Part shown: positions 27,301 to 35,172 of the stretch, in pieces
Numbering within the stretch: position 1 is the stretch's first letter
Layout of the letters: the number at the start of each line of letters is the position of its first letter
DNA from: Serratia symbiotica
GTDB lineage: Bacteria; Pseudomonadota; Gammaproteobacteria; Enterobacterales; Enterobacteriaceae
Reading direction: 5' to 3'
NCBI RefSeq assembly: GCF_000821185.2
Contig: NZ_CP050857.1
Location: forward strand, 1 to 64,000
Length of the DNA stretch: 64,000 nt
Translations under genes and position numbers: made by a program
Notes under the pieces: generated by a model
Told to the model about the DNA's origin: nothing
The model's input: the letters and a program-made list of their open reading frames with translations, nothing else
Databases searched by the model: none

Positions 27301-27773
27301 ATGTGCACGCGCGCGACCGGATCTGCCTCGCCGGTGTGGCCGCTGGCCTTCCAGCGCGTGATGTCCTTGTCGTTATCCGCGCGGTGGTAGTTGATGAACC
27401 AGCCACCGGGCTTGATGCCGTCCAGAAAACCCCGGTACACACCGTCGCGGTTGCCCCTTTTGCCCTCTAACACGGGCACACGGTGACGCTGCCCGTCCAT
27501 CACCGGCAGGCCGTCCAGCACCAGCCCGGCGCGGGTCAGCGCGTCCAAAAACTCAGACTGCGGATCTCCGCCCCCGCTGCTGCGGATACTGCGGTCAGGC
27601 ATCCACGCCTGAAGGCGGCTCAGATCCGCGCCCGGGCGGGCGTACCAGAGCTGGTCTGCCTGACTCCAGGCGATGGCGCTGCGCCCGTCGGGGAGCTTTC
27701 CCGCGTCGGTGCGCGCCGCATGACGCTGATCTGGCATGACAGCCAGCCAGACCCGATGGTGAGCAATACTCAT
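24312..27773 (-). CDS. pri: Conjugative DNA primase (TraC/Pri-like), 1153 residues
   Basis: Primes complementary-strand synthesis on transferred single strands. N-terminal primase region, then a Toprim fold with AEGYATA near residue 265 and the acidic MADVDHAKEKNKG near 315. A helix-turn-helix follows near 430 (KPAQIARQLAIGQTSVYRLL), then a Pro/Ala linker holding an 89-residue tandem duplication. Near 680 comes an LPD7-like domain (VTYEEQPDGKSVLYKLDGE), then a long C-terminal region. IncL/M plasmids carry a primase at this place, whereas R64 has the larger sog. It also contains long G runs that stay in frame. Confidence 0.88.
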   Translation of the reverse strand: MSIAHHRVWLAVMPDQRHAARTDAGKLPDGRSAIAWSQADQLWYARPGADLSRLQAWMPDRSIRSSGGGDPQSEFLDALTRAGLVLDGLPVMDGQRHRVPVLEGKRGNRDGVYRGFLDGIKPGGWFINYHRADNDKDITRWKASGHTGEADPVARVHMRAVMRQSQDSFARDQAARYARQTARAKALYDRLPATDPAHGYLTRKGITVATDIRQTRNGTLVVPFYDVDGTFRTLQYISPDGGKYLYKDAPKSGHFRVEGGELRNGEPILYAEGYATARSLHMVTGRPVVMTIDAGNMPVVADVLTIRYPDSPHLFMADVDHAKEKNKGVLSAQHAAAATGGAVLLPDLTAADIARGLTDFNDLHQSRGAERLRATLLPDINQALERLNDKDPPMSTPDDAPRAPSPLTPAAPVALPGPARRRPGAAQVKAAEIFALRDQGMKPAQIARQLAIGQTSVYRLLRAQQVAEPEKLIAERVPPVPDAPSVDAKAVAPAAAEPIAAASPPDPAARDTSSQPMQQATAASADEENWAIPGEENTILTGPRRIAPSDGPQQAAEPARLNAEPVSPVPDAPSVDAKAVAPAAAEPTAAASPPDPAARDTSSQPVQQATAAGADEENWAIPDEENAILTGPRRIAPSDDDVPETRKQTCIDADKLLSRVTYEEQPDGKSVLYKLDGEPAFLDFGNRLVMAEGASAHEEKVLATLLTAARHYHGRIELTGSDAFKTFALSVIVANRLDVSMKVASQQAALDEARRAAGQPTTPLDAVRGEPAVPRAGAKTPNATPPPPAPTATLGSAAPVIPSTQAGVPQATSTAAGTPETPSAVHTPAEKAREAVTGKVTACGQAPFRFEPKAAESTFITLRTKAGTQTFWGKELAGLLRETRLQPGRMVSLQWLGKQPVTVKVPRTDDTGAVTHYESIERHRNQWVLAPARGDRVQTGDDTLVPLSAYDAGRFTQVQRAVIARLQLDMPPPPIPSEGLYWVRPDGQGSTAPGDALSAERPAQNPQAGGPVMSAWASDGTPDLYLVQGEGHYLQGVVRQAGVYQHVLVSLPDSKGAPPMVVNMLTPEGAVPVGSGNGINRSNGQPVPREHVVIRLTGDEQPRIAKLDTPAALPPTLHARLGFDERYKAEVAYPKERPGAAPQAAPVTPPRPA
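25861..26394 (-). repeat. 267-bp tandem duplication inside the primase linker
   Basis: Two copies, period 267 bp (89 codons), starting at 25861 and 26128. Each encodes a Pro/Ala-rich stretch ending in an acidic EENWAIP motif and TGPRRIAPSD. The copies differ at scattered sites, so the duplication is not brand new. The frame is kept. The 3' edge of the second copy is approximate. Confidence 0.88.
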
Positions 27774-27800
27774 GTTGCCTCCAGGTTAATCAGCACACGG

Positions 27801-28091
27801 CTATTCGCCGTCAGTAAAACGTCGGTACCACCAGGGGCGGCCGCTGAGGCTTTTACCCCGCATCAGGCGGACACCGCGCGCGGCAAGCACACTGACCGAC
27901 CAGCCAAATGCCTGCAGGAGACGAAACACTGCAATGACGGCTGTCACACTGTAGAGGGTGTTCATGGCGGGAAAACGGAACCAGAAGAGGTAGAGAAAGA
28001 ACAGTCCCCCGGGGACACCGTACACATTCAGGCTGCGCCCGGCATCTCGCCAATAACCGGGAGGCCAGCGCGACGGATCGTTATCACGCAT
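27801..28091 (-). CDS. traK: TraK, IcmT-like small membrane protein
   Basis: 96 residues from ATG 28091, overlapping the traJ stop by eight bases. One or two hydrophobic segments (about 24-40 and 45-65) and basic ends. Small IcmT/TraK proteins sit between the DotB-type ATPase and the primase in I-type clusters. Confidence 0.78.
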   Translation of the reverse strand: MRDNDPSRWPPGYWRDAGRSLNVYGVPGGLFFLYLFWFRFPAMNTLYSVTAVIAVFRLLQAFGWSVSVLAARGVRLMRGKSLSGRPWWYRRFTDGE

Positions 28092-29253
28092 CACCCGCCT
28101 CCTCAAACTCACGGCGCTGACGTGGCGACATCACCACCGCCAGCTCTGTCACATCGATGCGCCCGCGCCGGTACAGCGCCCACGCCTGGTCAATGATGCG
28201 GCGCTTCTCCAGCCGGATGAGGGCATTGACGTGCCTGCCCCACTCCGGCCAGGGGATGTCGCCGAGCTTTTCGCGCAGAGGGTGGTCGATAATGATGTAC
28301 TCACGTACCGCCACGCGCGTCCCGTCAGTGGTGCGCAACAGCGTTTGCACCACCACATACTGCAGTACACCCAGCAGCGCCCAGGCCATGGCATCACGGC
28401 TCTCATGCGGAAATTCGTTGATCAGGCGGGGAAAAGCGTCACCTGGCGAGTCGATATGCGTGGTGGACAGGCACAGGTGGCCCAGTTGGCCTGCGCGGAT
28501 ACCGGCGTCAATGGTTTCACGATCACGCATCTCACCTACGCCGATCACCGAGGGGGCTCGGCGTAGGTCTGCCCGGATGCCGGTGGCAAAATTCGGGATA
28601 TCCTTCCCGATCTGCGACTGCACCGGGGGGAGAATATCGCCCGGTTTACCCAGAATGAACTCGATGGGATCTTCTTTGGTCGTGACCTTGCGATCCGGAT
28701 AGTGATCGAGACACCAGCGGTAAATGGAGGCCAGGGCGGTGCTTTTTCCCGACCCGGTCACCCCGCCAAACAGCGCCAGCCCTTTGGCGGGCAGAATGGT
28801 ATCCATCAGCGCCGGGGCAAGTCCCAGGCTACCCAGTGGTGGGATATCAGCGGGGATCACACGCAGCGTCCAGCCAATGGTGCTGTCCTGTCGGCCGGCC
28901 GTTCCCTGGAGCAGATTAACGCGATAGCGGACACGCTCGCCGCGCGCCAGCCCGTAGCGTCCCTCGGCATTTCCCTCCAGTTGCAGCGCCCGATCCACCG
29001 ATACCCCGCTGCGCACCAGGGGACGCAACTCGGGCGAAAACACCTCATCCATCAGCTTGGCCAAGGTGTCATCCGCCACCACAAACGGACTGGCGCGCAA
29101 CAGGCGGCCATGGCGGCTGATAACCAGGTGGTTATCCCCCTGCAGGTGAATGTCGCTGGCCCCCTGATGGGCGCACCAGACAAAGAAATGACACAGGGAT
29201 TCGGCGGTCAGCCCGGCGGGAAAAGGGTATGGCTGAAAGTTTTCCGTTGTCAT
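28084..29253 (-). CDS. traJ: TraJ, DotB-like secretion ATPase
   Basis: 389 residues from ATG 29253, which overlaps the traI stop as TGATG. Walker A is GGVTGSGKST near residue 160, with the PilT/GspE-family Asp and His boxes downstream (VIGVGEMRDRETI; LCLSTTHIDSP). DotB/TraJ is the cytoplasmic hexameric ATPase that energises the I-type system. Confidence 0.92.
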   Translation of the reverse strand: MTTENFQPYPFPAGLTAESLCHFFVWCAHQGASDIHLQGDNHLVISRHGRLLRASPFVVADDTLAKLMDEVFSPELRPLVRSGVSVDRALQLEGNAEGRYGLARGERVRYRVNLLQGTAGRQDSTIGWTLRVIPADIPPLGSLGLAPALMDTILPAKGLALFGGVTGSGKSTALASIYRWCLDHYPDRKVTTKEDPIEFILGKPGDILPPVQSQIGKDIPNFATGIRADLRRAPSVIGVGEMRDRETIDAGIRAGQLGHLCLSTTHIDSPGDAFPRLINEFPHESRDAMAWALLGVLQYVVVQTLLRTTDGTRVAVREYIIIDHPLREKLGDIPWPEWGRHVNALIRLEKRRIIDQAWALYRRGRIDVTELAVVMSPRQRREFEEAGDA

Positions 29254-30077
29254 CAGGGCTTCTCCGTATTGATGAACGGTATCCATTTTTCACGATCAGT
29301 AATAAACGTCGCGTGCGCCGCCAGTCGACGCTCACGATCACCGGTGGTCAATTTATGGCTGTCACCGGTGACGGTCCGCTGACGTTCCGTGACCACCGGG
29401 GCGGTAATCAGGTTCTGGCGGCGCAGCAGCACGTACTGCAACATGCCGTTATAGTCACGCGTCAGGCGGTTGACGTTGGCGGCCAGCGTATCGTCAGCGC
29501 TCTGCCGCCCTTCCTCCCACCCTTTTTTTAACGCCGCCTGCCAGATGTCACGTTGAACGCTGTTCTCCGGGATCAGTGCTCTCTCCGGCTCTTTCGGGGG
29601 TGTCATCATCAGCCCGGCCAGCAGCCATGCCCGCCATGTAGGCGGATTACTGACAAAGCGCTCCGGCTTGATGATTTCGTATACATGACTGGCAGTGCGT
29701 ATCTGGTCGGGCGTCACATGCGCCACACCGATTGCCTCGGTGATCACCGGGGGCAGCCAGCCGCGCGCGTTGATGAGTGGGCGGAAATCATATGTCTCAT
29801 CCAGTCGCCTGGCCCGGACGTCCAGGTCACGCCTCAGTTCCCACGCGCGTTGCACCTTGCCCCCCCGAAAGCCCAGCGTGCGGGCCGCGTCGGTGAGCAT
29901 CTCGCGGCGATTATCCGAGACGGCAGCGGTGTCACGTTTTACCGGTGAAAGGTAGGCCTCGGGGCCCGGCGGCGGAAGCGCGTCAGTCCTGGAGGACTGG
30001 TCAGTCTGAGGCGCGTGTAACCCCGTACAGCCCGTCAGCAGGGCGGGCAGCAGGAGCAGGCAAAACCAGGCTTTCAT
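29253..30077 (-). CDS. traI: TraI, DotC-like outer-membrane lipoprotein
   Basis: 274 residues from ATG 30077, overlapping the traH stop as ATGA. The lipobox LLTGC ends at about residue 19. DotC/TraI pilots DotH/TraN to the outer membrane. Unrelated to F-plasmid TraI relaxase. Confidence 0.88.
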   Translation of the reverse strand: MKAWFCLLLLPALLTGCTGLHAPQTDQSSRTDALPPPGPEAYLSPVKRDTAAVSDNRREMLTDAARTLGFRGGKVQRAWELRRDLDVRARRLDETYDFRPLINARGWLPPVITEAIGVAHVTPDQIRTASHVYEIIKPERFVSNPPTWRAWLLAGLMMTPPKEPERALIPENSVQRDIWQAALKKGWEEGRQSADDTLAANVNRLTRDYNGMLQYVLLRRQNLITAPVVTERQRTVTGDSHKLTTGDRERRLAAHATFITDREKWIPFINTEKP

Positions 30078-30526
30078 CGTCCCCCTCCCTGCCGCTCCGG
30101 GATAGCGGTCATGAATTGCAGCACAAGTTGGCCGGGATACTGTGCCAGCGTGGCGCGCCACGCCGTCTGCATCTCAATGATGCGCAGCAGGTTCGCATAC
30201 GTGACACCCTGCACCTGGATGTCCACAGGCAGCGGCAGACGCACACCGACAAAGCTGAAGATCTGCCCCCGCACATGAGCCAGATGGCCAAGCAGCTCCA
30301 CGGCGTCTCCATGCCAGGCCAGCGTAACGCGATCGCTATCAGCCCGGATGACCGCCACGGGTCGTGGCGTGTCAGCAAACATGTCGCCTTCAAGCCGCAA
30401 CTGTTGCCCCGACGCAACCCGGGAGGAAGCCGCAACTGATGAAGACGCCCGGTGGTTGAGTGAGGCTGTCTGACAGCCAGTCAGCAGCAGGGCCGCCATA
30501 CAGGGAGCAAGGATGCTCATTTTCAT
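30074..30526 (-). CDS. traH: TraH, DotD-like outer-membrane lipoprotein
   Basis: 150 residues. The lipobox LLLTGC lies near residue 18 and is followed by a small secretin N-domain-like fold, as in DotD. It is coupled to traI by an ATGA overlap. It is the first recognised tra gene of the long minus-strand cluster after the transglycosylase. Confidence 0.86.
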   Translation of the reverse strand: MKMSILAPCMAALLLTGCQTASLNHRASSSVAASSRVASGQQLRLEGDMFADTPRPVAVIRADSDRVTLAWHGDAVELLGHLAHVRGQIFSFVGVRLPLPVDIQVQGVTYANLLRIIEMQTAWRATLAQYPGQLVLQFMTAIPERQGGGR

Positions 30527-30545
30527 GATATCTCCGGGAATGTTA

Positions 30546-31061
30546 TCAATCCTTCGCAGAAGGGGGCATTTTGCCGGTCACGGCGGTGTTGGGGGAGCGG
30601 GCTATCCAGGTGGCATAGACCTTTCTGGCGTACCGCATCCGGCGGGTCTGTTTGCCGTCGGAAAAACCGGCGTTATAACTGCCAAGGCACTGCCAGGTCA
30701 GTCCGCAGATCTGCAGGTGACGCGCCAGTATCCAGGCCCCGGTCTGCACGTTCAGGCAGGGCTGGCTCAGCAGGTCATGCGCGTGGCGGATCACACCCAT
30801 CGCCTTCAGTTGCGGGATATGCGTGGAGTTGATCTGCATCAACCCATAATCCCGGCTGGTGATATGCCCCTGACTATCGCGGTTAACACCCACCGCATGA
30901 GGGTTCATGTTGCTCTCCACCTGGGCGATGGCTCGCAGCACCTGTGGAGAAATGTGATAGCGCGCGCCGGCGTCATTAAAGCAGTCGGCCTGAGCATGAA
31001 ATGACAGCATCAGGGTTGCAACGAACAGTGCCGTCGCAAACACATCAGAAAGAATACGCAT
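30546..31061 (-). CDS. Lytic transglycosylase (IagB/TrbN-like)
   Basis: 171 residues with a signal peptide ending FHAQA. The SLT fold has catalytic Glu in AIAQVESNMNPHAVG (about residue 50), then DYGLMQINS and GSYNAGFSDG. It opens peptidoglycan for the transfer apparatus. The protein resembles the second transglycosylase of this plasmid (pilT), but is diverged. It lies 20 bases before traH. Confidence 0.88.
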   Translation of the reverse strand: MRILSDVFATALFVATLMLSFHAQADCFNDAGARYHISPQVLRAIAQVESNMNPHAVGVNRDSQGHITSRDYGLMQINSTHIPQLKAMGVIRHAHDLLSQPCLNVQTGAWILARHLQICGLTWQCLGSYNAGFSDGKQTRRMRYARKVYATWIARSPNTAVTGKMPPSAKD

Positions 31062-31132
31062 ACAAAAGTTCGCTGACAGGGGGAGGCCGGAGTGCCGTTC
31101 AGGCGTTAGATTTCGTCGAGTTGACGTTCATT

Positions 31133-31176
31133 ATTTGTAATGCGGGTGAACTGCATTTGTAATGCGGGTGAACTGC
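31133..31176. repeat. 22-bp tandem direct repeat
   Basis: ATTTGTAATGCGGGTGAAC plus TGC occurs twice back to back. The second copy runs into CTGCATCAGATAGC, making about 28 bases that match an internal part of trbC (around 3258-3285) with one difference. This marks a recombination junction between the tra cluster and the small-gene cluster. Confidence 0.75.
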
Positions 31177-31188
31177 TGCATCAGATAG

Positions 31189-31530
31189 CTAATCATCATC
31201 GTCAAACGTGACGTCGATAGAGTCCATGGCAGCCGCTATCATTTCCGTTGTCGGGACAAGTGGCACCACCACGCAACCCTCCGGAATTTCCGGATAGTTG
31301 CTTTCATCGTGGCGATTTGCGACCACATCCACAGCGTCCCTAAAACCAAACCAGTTACTCCATTTTGGTCGCTCGCCTGTGGCGGCTTCAAACATGTCAG
31401 ACAGTGCATCCTCTGCGTGGTCACGTTCCTCAATCAATTTTATCTCGCTCGCTTCTAGCTCGGCGATACGTGATAGTAGTGTTGAGACGTACTCTTGCGG
31501 GTAAAGCGGGATTGTTGGATTATTGTCCAT
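31189..31530 (-). CDS. Small phage-like protein, 113 residues
   Basis: ATG 31530 with GGAG nine bases upstream, overlapping the preceding gene by 11 bases. Begins with a coiled-coil-like helix (SRIAELEASEIKLIEERD) and ends in an acidic DDDD tail. Resembles small early genes of lambdoid phages in style; no function recognised. Last of a five-gene minus-strand cluster. Confidence 0.6.
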   Translation of the reverse strand: MDNNPTIPLYPQEYVSTLLSRIAELEASEIKLIEERDHAEDALSDMFEAATGERPKWSNWFGFRDAVDVVANRHDESNYPEIPEGCVVVPLVPTTEMIAAAMDSIDVTFDDDD

Positions 31531-31732
31531 CGCTATTGCTCCAGTCGTTATCCCATACTGCATAGGCGTGGTCTTCGTCGACTTCTACAGCGCCAGTACT
31601 ACCACATTGGGGGCAAGTGATTTTGTCTCCATCGTATAACCAGGGATCACTACCGTCCTCTGTCTCTACCTTGAGTATGTCGTTGTCACATAGTGGACAT
31701 ATGCCAACCCATGAAATATTCAGATTCTTCAT
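31520..31732 (-). CDS. Zinc-ribbon small protein, 70 residues
   Basis: Two cysteine pairs (GICPLCDND; ITCPQCGSTG) form a zinc ribbon, with an acidic C-terminal half. It is coupled to the previous gene by an ATGA overlap. Phage-like small protein; function unknown. Confidence 0.65.
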   Translation of the reverse strand: MKNLNISWVGICPLCDNDILKVETEDGSDPWLYDGDKITCPQCGSTGAVEVDEDHAYAVWDNDWSNSDGQ

Positions 31733-31923
31733 TGGACTACCGCCATTTTTCCATATTTAACGGTTTCACCAGCATTCAGACCGGCATCAATCAAAAATGA
31801 CAATGCAATAAAAATGTCATCTTTATTTTTGCAGTGGCACGAATTAACAAAGTTTTCGATGGTGCTTTGTGCCAATGCTTTTATTTCTTTCTCACTTAAA
31901 TGTGGCTGGTTATGCTTCTTCAT
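31729..31923 (-). CDS. Small protein, 64 residues
   Basis: The start at 31923 (MKKHNQPHLSEKE) is preferred over 31947 because GGAAGGAAG lies seven bases upstream and the previous gene then ends just before. Helical, with CHCK near the middle. Function unknown. Confidence 0.58.
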   Translation of the reverse strand: MKKHNQPHLSEKEIKALAQSTIENFVNSCHCKNKDDIFIALSFLIDAGLNAGETVKYGKMAVVQ

Positions 31924-31927
31924 GATG

Positions 31928-32119
31928 TTACTTCCTTCCCCTATCACAATTCCAAAAGGACTTAACTTCTGCCTCGCTATTCCCCGTAAAAGTAATATTT
32001 CCCCTTATTAAATCGCAGTAGTGATTGAGCGTGTATGAATGTATTCCAGCGTTGCACCTATTCGGGCTAACATATGTTTCGCCGGATTTACAAAATGGGC
32101 AGGGATTTAATTCAATCAT
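31928..32119 (-). CDS. Lar-like restriction alleviation protein, 63 residues
   Basis: N-terminus ELNPCPFCKSGE is the Lar-family zinc-knuckle signature; a second knuckle is less clear (HYCDLIRGN, FWNCDRG). Lar of Rac prophage relieves type I restriction, so a conjugative plasmid could use it on entry. Its ATG overlaps the stop of the upstream 33-codon gene. Family assignment is good, activity is inferred. Confidence 0.62.
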   Translation of the reverse strand: MIELNPCPFCKSGETYVSPNRCNAGIHSYTLNHYCDLIRGNITFTGNSEAEVKSFWNCDRGRK

Positions 32120-32217
32120 CTTGTTATCCTCTGAGCGCTAACCAATCCCTCTAAAAGCTGACGAATTTCAATTTCGTCAAAGCCACCGGGATATTTTGCT
32201 TTTGATTCATCAGACAT
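32116..32217 (-). CDS. Tiny protein, 33 residues
   Basis: A 33-codon frame (MSDESKAKYPGGFDE...) with a strong GAGGAG six bases before ATG 32217 and an ATGA overlap with the Lar-like gene. The tight coupling and Shine-Dalgarno support translation. It starts 12 bases after the adhesin stop. Function unknown. Confidence 0.6.
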   Translation of the reverse strand: MSDESKAKYPGGFDEIEIRQLLEGLVSAQRITR

Positions 32218-32228
32218 GTTTTTCTCCT

Positions 32229-33520
32229 CTACCATCCACCGCCGACACCCACTGCCAGAGCGGCGTTGTCTGATGAGTCCAAAGACACATTGAGGCGGAT
32301 AGTCGTGTTGGGTGAAGTTTTGTACTGGATACCCCCTGCAAGGGCATTAGCGGACTGGTAATTTCCTACCGCGACCCCGTAGGAAAAGCGGTTGCTGGCC
32401 ACATAGGGGATCGAGGCTATCGCCGCTACACCCGCTATCCCGGCATGCAGGCGCTTCTCCGCCCGCTCGATACGCGTGTTTAGCTGGCTGAACTTGCTGT
32501 CGGTGTAATACCTGGCTTCATTGGCCCGCGTATCGGTGTAGGTCTGCGATTGGCGCAGCGTGTCAGCGGTGTCGATATTCAGGGTATCAACCCGCCAGTT
32601 GGTATAGTCGTTTGCTGATTTCAGCGTCGCGGCGTCACCGTCTCTCCGTGCCTGGGACTCGTTGGCAATGGCTTCATTGCGGGCCGTCTGCTCCACTTTT
32701 AACAGGGCATCGGTACGCGCATTGGTGGCTGTCTCACGCTCGTCCGTGTGTGACCTGGCAGCACGCAGCGTATCGGCATTCCCTGTATCGCTGTGAGCAT
32801 TAGCCACGGCCAGCGTGTTGGCATTGGACACCTGCACCTGCCCCACATTGGCGGCATCGGTTTTTGACGTCCCTGCCTTGACGCCGCTAATAAAGCGCTC
32901 ACCTACATTGACCTCATCAAACCTTGCGGTGAGGGAGCCGGTTCCCAGCGCAACCCCGCCGTTTGTAGCATTGGCCCCGTAGCCCAGTCCCACCCCGCCA
33001 TAGCCTGCGGTCGCGCGGGTGCCGACTGCCACCGAGCCTTGCCCCTGCGGGCCAGAACTCAGGGCGGCTGACTCAGCCCCAACGGCCACGCCGAAGCTGG
33101 CTTTTTCAGTCGTGGCCCCCTGGCCAACGGAGACCGCGTTATAGCCGCCTTTGGCACCATTCCCCACGGCAACACCCAGCGCCTTGCTGGCGTCACCGCC
33201 CACTACAACACTCTGTTCATCGGCGACCCCGCCCTCACCCAGGATGATGGCCCGGCGTTCGCCTGGTTCTTGTCCCCGATGATAATCCGGGGATGATTTT
33301 CTGAGGTGTTGTACTGTTTGGTTTCGTTCTGCTGCCCAATCACCACAGAATTATCCTGTGGCACCGTGTTCTGGTTCCCGATAACGGTGCTTTTGCTGCT
33401 CGGCACGTTATTCGCCTCGCCGCCGTCAAGGTTAATAGAGCCGTCAGCGGAAAACGCGGAAGCTGTCATGACAGCACAGACAAATCCCGCTAGAATAATC
33501 AGCGTTATTTTCAATTTCAT
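32229..33520 (-). pseudogene. YadA-type trimeric autotransporter adhesin, frameshifted
   Basis: Two frames form one adhesin of about 430 residues. From ATG 33520 come a signal peptide and the first head repeats (SVVIGQQN, IIIGDKNQANAG). The frame then slips at the CCC at 33251-33253. One added base restores a smooth head (AIILGEGGVADEQSVVVGG). The second frame continues with GVAVGxG head repeats, a neck, a short coiled-coil stalk and a YadA membrane anchor ending in Trp. Such surface adhesins bind host or cell surfaces. Everything but the single indel looks intact. Confidence 0.82.
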
Positions 33521-33595
33521 TTGACGATGCTCCGTAGTATTGGATGGCTTTGGAAATGACGGGCGTGGTGTGCTGGAACACACCACGCCAACTTT

Positions 33596-33886
33596 TTATG
33601 GGTAGTTATGGGTGATCACCGCCGCTTTTTTTCCTTCACTCAGCCAGCGAAACGTTATCTCCGGTCGCCCGTGTTTCTCTGTTGCCTTCCCACGCCACTG
33701 ATCCGAGCAATCAATCTCTCCTGTGAAAGATGTTTTGCATGCAGGTACCACGATAGAGCCGGTAAAGCGGATCTGCCCGGCGGCGATTGGCGAGGACGCG
33801 AGCGCTGGCAATGCCATTGTGGCGAACGCAACAAGAATAATTACAACGGGGTTGATTGCGGCTAAAGTGTATTTCGTTGTTTTCAT
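33596..33886 (-). CDS. Small secreted protein, 96 residues
   Basis: ATG 33886 with AGGAGA upstream. A signal peptide ends ALA (about residue 30). The mature part, with two cysteines (VVPACKTSF; EIDCSDQW), starts like fimbrial subunits (GQIRFTGSIV). It is too short for a full fimbrin. Located just upstream of the adhesin gene in the same direction; function unknown. Confidence 0.6.
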   Translation of the reverse strand: MKTTKYTLAAINPVVIILVAFATMALPALASSPIAAGQIRFTGSIVVPACKTSFTGEIDCSDQWRGKATEKHGRPEITFRWLSEGKKAAVITHNYP

Positions 33887-34090
33887 CGGACTCTCCTTTC
33901 TGTATGAAGCAATGCACCGGGGGTACTGCCATACCCCCGGTACCTGCTGCGTATCAGTCACGGATGCGACCAAATTTTATAACTAACTCCCCTTACGCTT
34001 AGTTGATACTGATGATGATTTAACCAATTATTGTACAGGTTATAGTCAATGCTTTTGCCGTTTTCTGTGAAAGGGCGTGCCTATTGAACA

Positions 34091-34579
34091 TCAACGATCT
34101 CTTGTGCTGGTCAGTCTGAGATAACGGTCGTAGACCTTACGGGCGTACCTCATTCGGAAAGGGGCATTGGTATTTCTGAATCCGGCGTTATAGGCCCCCA
34201 CTGACGTCCAGTTCACGCCGTTCTGTTCAATATTCCTCGCCAGTATCCAGGCACCTACGTGGATGTTCTGGCAGGGATTGTTCAGTAACACCGCGCGGGT
34301 GATCCCCAGGGGCTTCAGCGCGGGCAACCAGGCGGAATTTATCTGCATCAGTCCAATGTCTTCGCTACGCACCTGGCCGTTTTTTTTATTCAGCCCGATG
34401 ACGCGGGGATCCAGGCCACTTTCCACTTCAGCAATAGCCAGCAGCAACCGCCAGTCCACGCGGAATTTCAGCCCGGCATCCTGGAAGCATCGAGCGATGT
34501 CCGGCGTAAGCGTCGCCGCCCGAAGCATGCCTGACGTGGCTACCAACAGCAGCAAGACGCCAATCACCCGGTACCACAT
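34091..34579 (-). CDS. pilT: PilT lytic transglycosylase of the thin pilus
   Basis: 162 residues from ATG 34579, with a signal peptide. SLT motifs: AIAEVESGLDPRVIG, DIGLMQINS, GAYNAGFRN. R64 pilT encodes this enzyme, not a retraction ATPase. It overlaps pilU by 16 bases. Frame intact. Confidence 0.85.
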   Translation of the reverse strand: MWYRVIGVLLLLVATSGMLRAATLTPDIARCFQDAGLKFRVDWRLLLAIAEVESGLDPRVIGLNKKNGQVRSEDIGLMQINSAWLPALKPLGITRAVLLNNPCQNIHVGAWILARNIEQNGVNWTSVGAYNAGFRNTNAPFRMRYARKVYDRYLRLTSTRDR

Positions 34580-35172
34580 AATGAAACCACCATGAAAACG
34601 GAATAAAGAATGGGAATAAATGGCACGCTGCGCGCGAACTTCCCGGCTATCGCGGCCAACACAAGGCTCCCCCCCAAACAGGCCGCCGCCCATTCTGGTG
34701 TCAGCCAGGCTCCCACGGCGGGCAGCACATAAAGGTCACCCGCCGCCAGCGCCGGCGGCTGTGACCGCCACGCGGTAACCAGATTCAACGTCAAGGCCGG
34801 AAGCAGCATCACCGCCGCACCGGCCAATGGCGGCAGGGGATCTTTCCCGGGCAACACGGCGCTGAGCGCCACCCAGGACAGGGCGAAGATCAACATGTCC
34901 GGTACCCACTGCGTAACACCATCAATGTAGGCAGCGCTGCCCAGCAGCAGGACAAACAGCGTAAACACCGGGTTACTGGACACCAGAGCGACGGACAGCA
35001 TACCGCCGCCCAGCAGCAGAATGGCGAGACAGGAACGGATGCGGATCGGGTTCTCCCAGCCATCAGTGGTCCGGTGCGACTGCGCAGCTGACTGTCGGGC
35101 GCGTTCATACAGCGTTGGCGTGGCATAGGCCAGCATCAGGGAGAAAATAATCAGACTTACTACGGTCAACAT
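34564..35172 (-). CDS. pilU: PilU prepilin peptidase
   Basis: 202 residues from ATG 35172. About six membrane segments, with the two catalytic aspartates of A24 peptidases in AYIDGVTQWVPD (about 88) and AAGDLYVLP (about 143). It would cleave and possibly methylate PilS and PilV. It lacks the cytosolic cysteine domain of long PilD enzymes, as R64 PilU does. Overlaps its neighbours. Confidence 0.85.
   Translation of the reverse strand: MLTVVSLIIFSLMLAYATPTLYERARQSAAQSHRTTDGWENPIRIRSCLAILLLGGGMLSVALVSSNPVFTLFVLLLGSAAYIDGVTQWVPDMLIFALSWVALSAVLPGKDPLPPLAGAAVMLLPALTLNLVTAWRSQPPALAAGDLYVLPAVGAWLTPEWAAACLGGSLVLAAIAGKFARSVPFIPILYSVFMVVSLCGTG

Noticed and set aside
26382..27470. 362-codon plus-strand frame opposite the primase gene
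   Set aside because: Shadow of a high-GC gene, without domain features or start signal.
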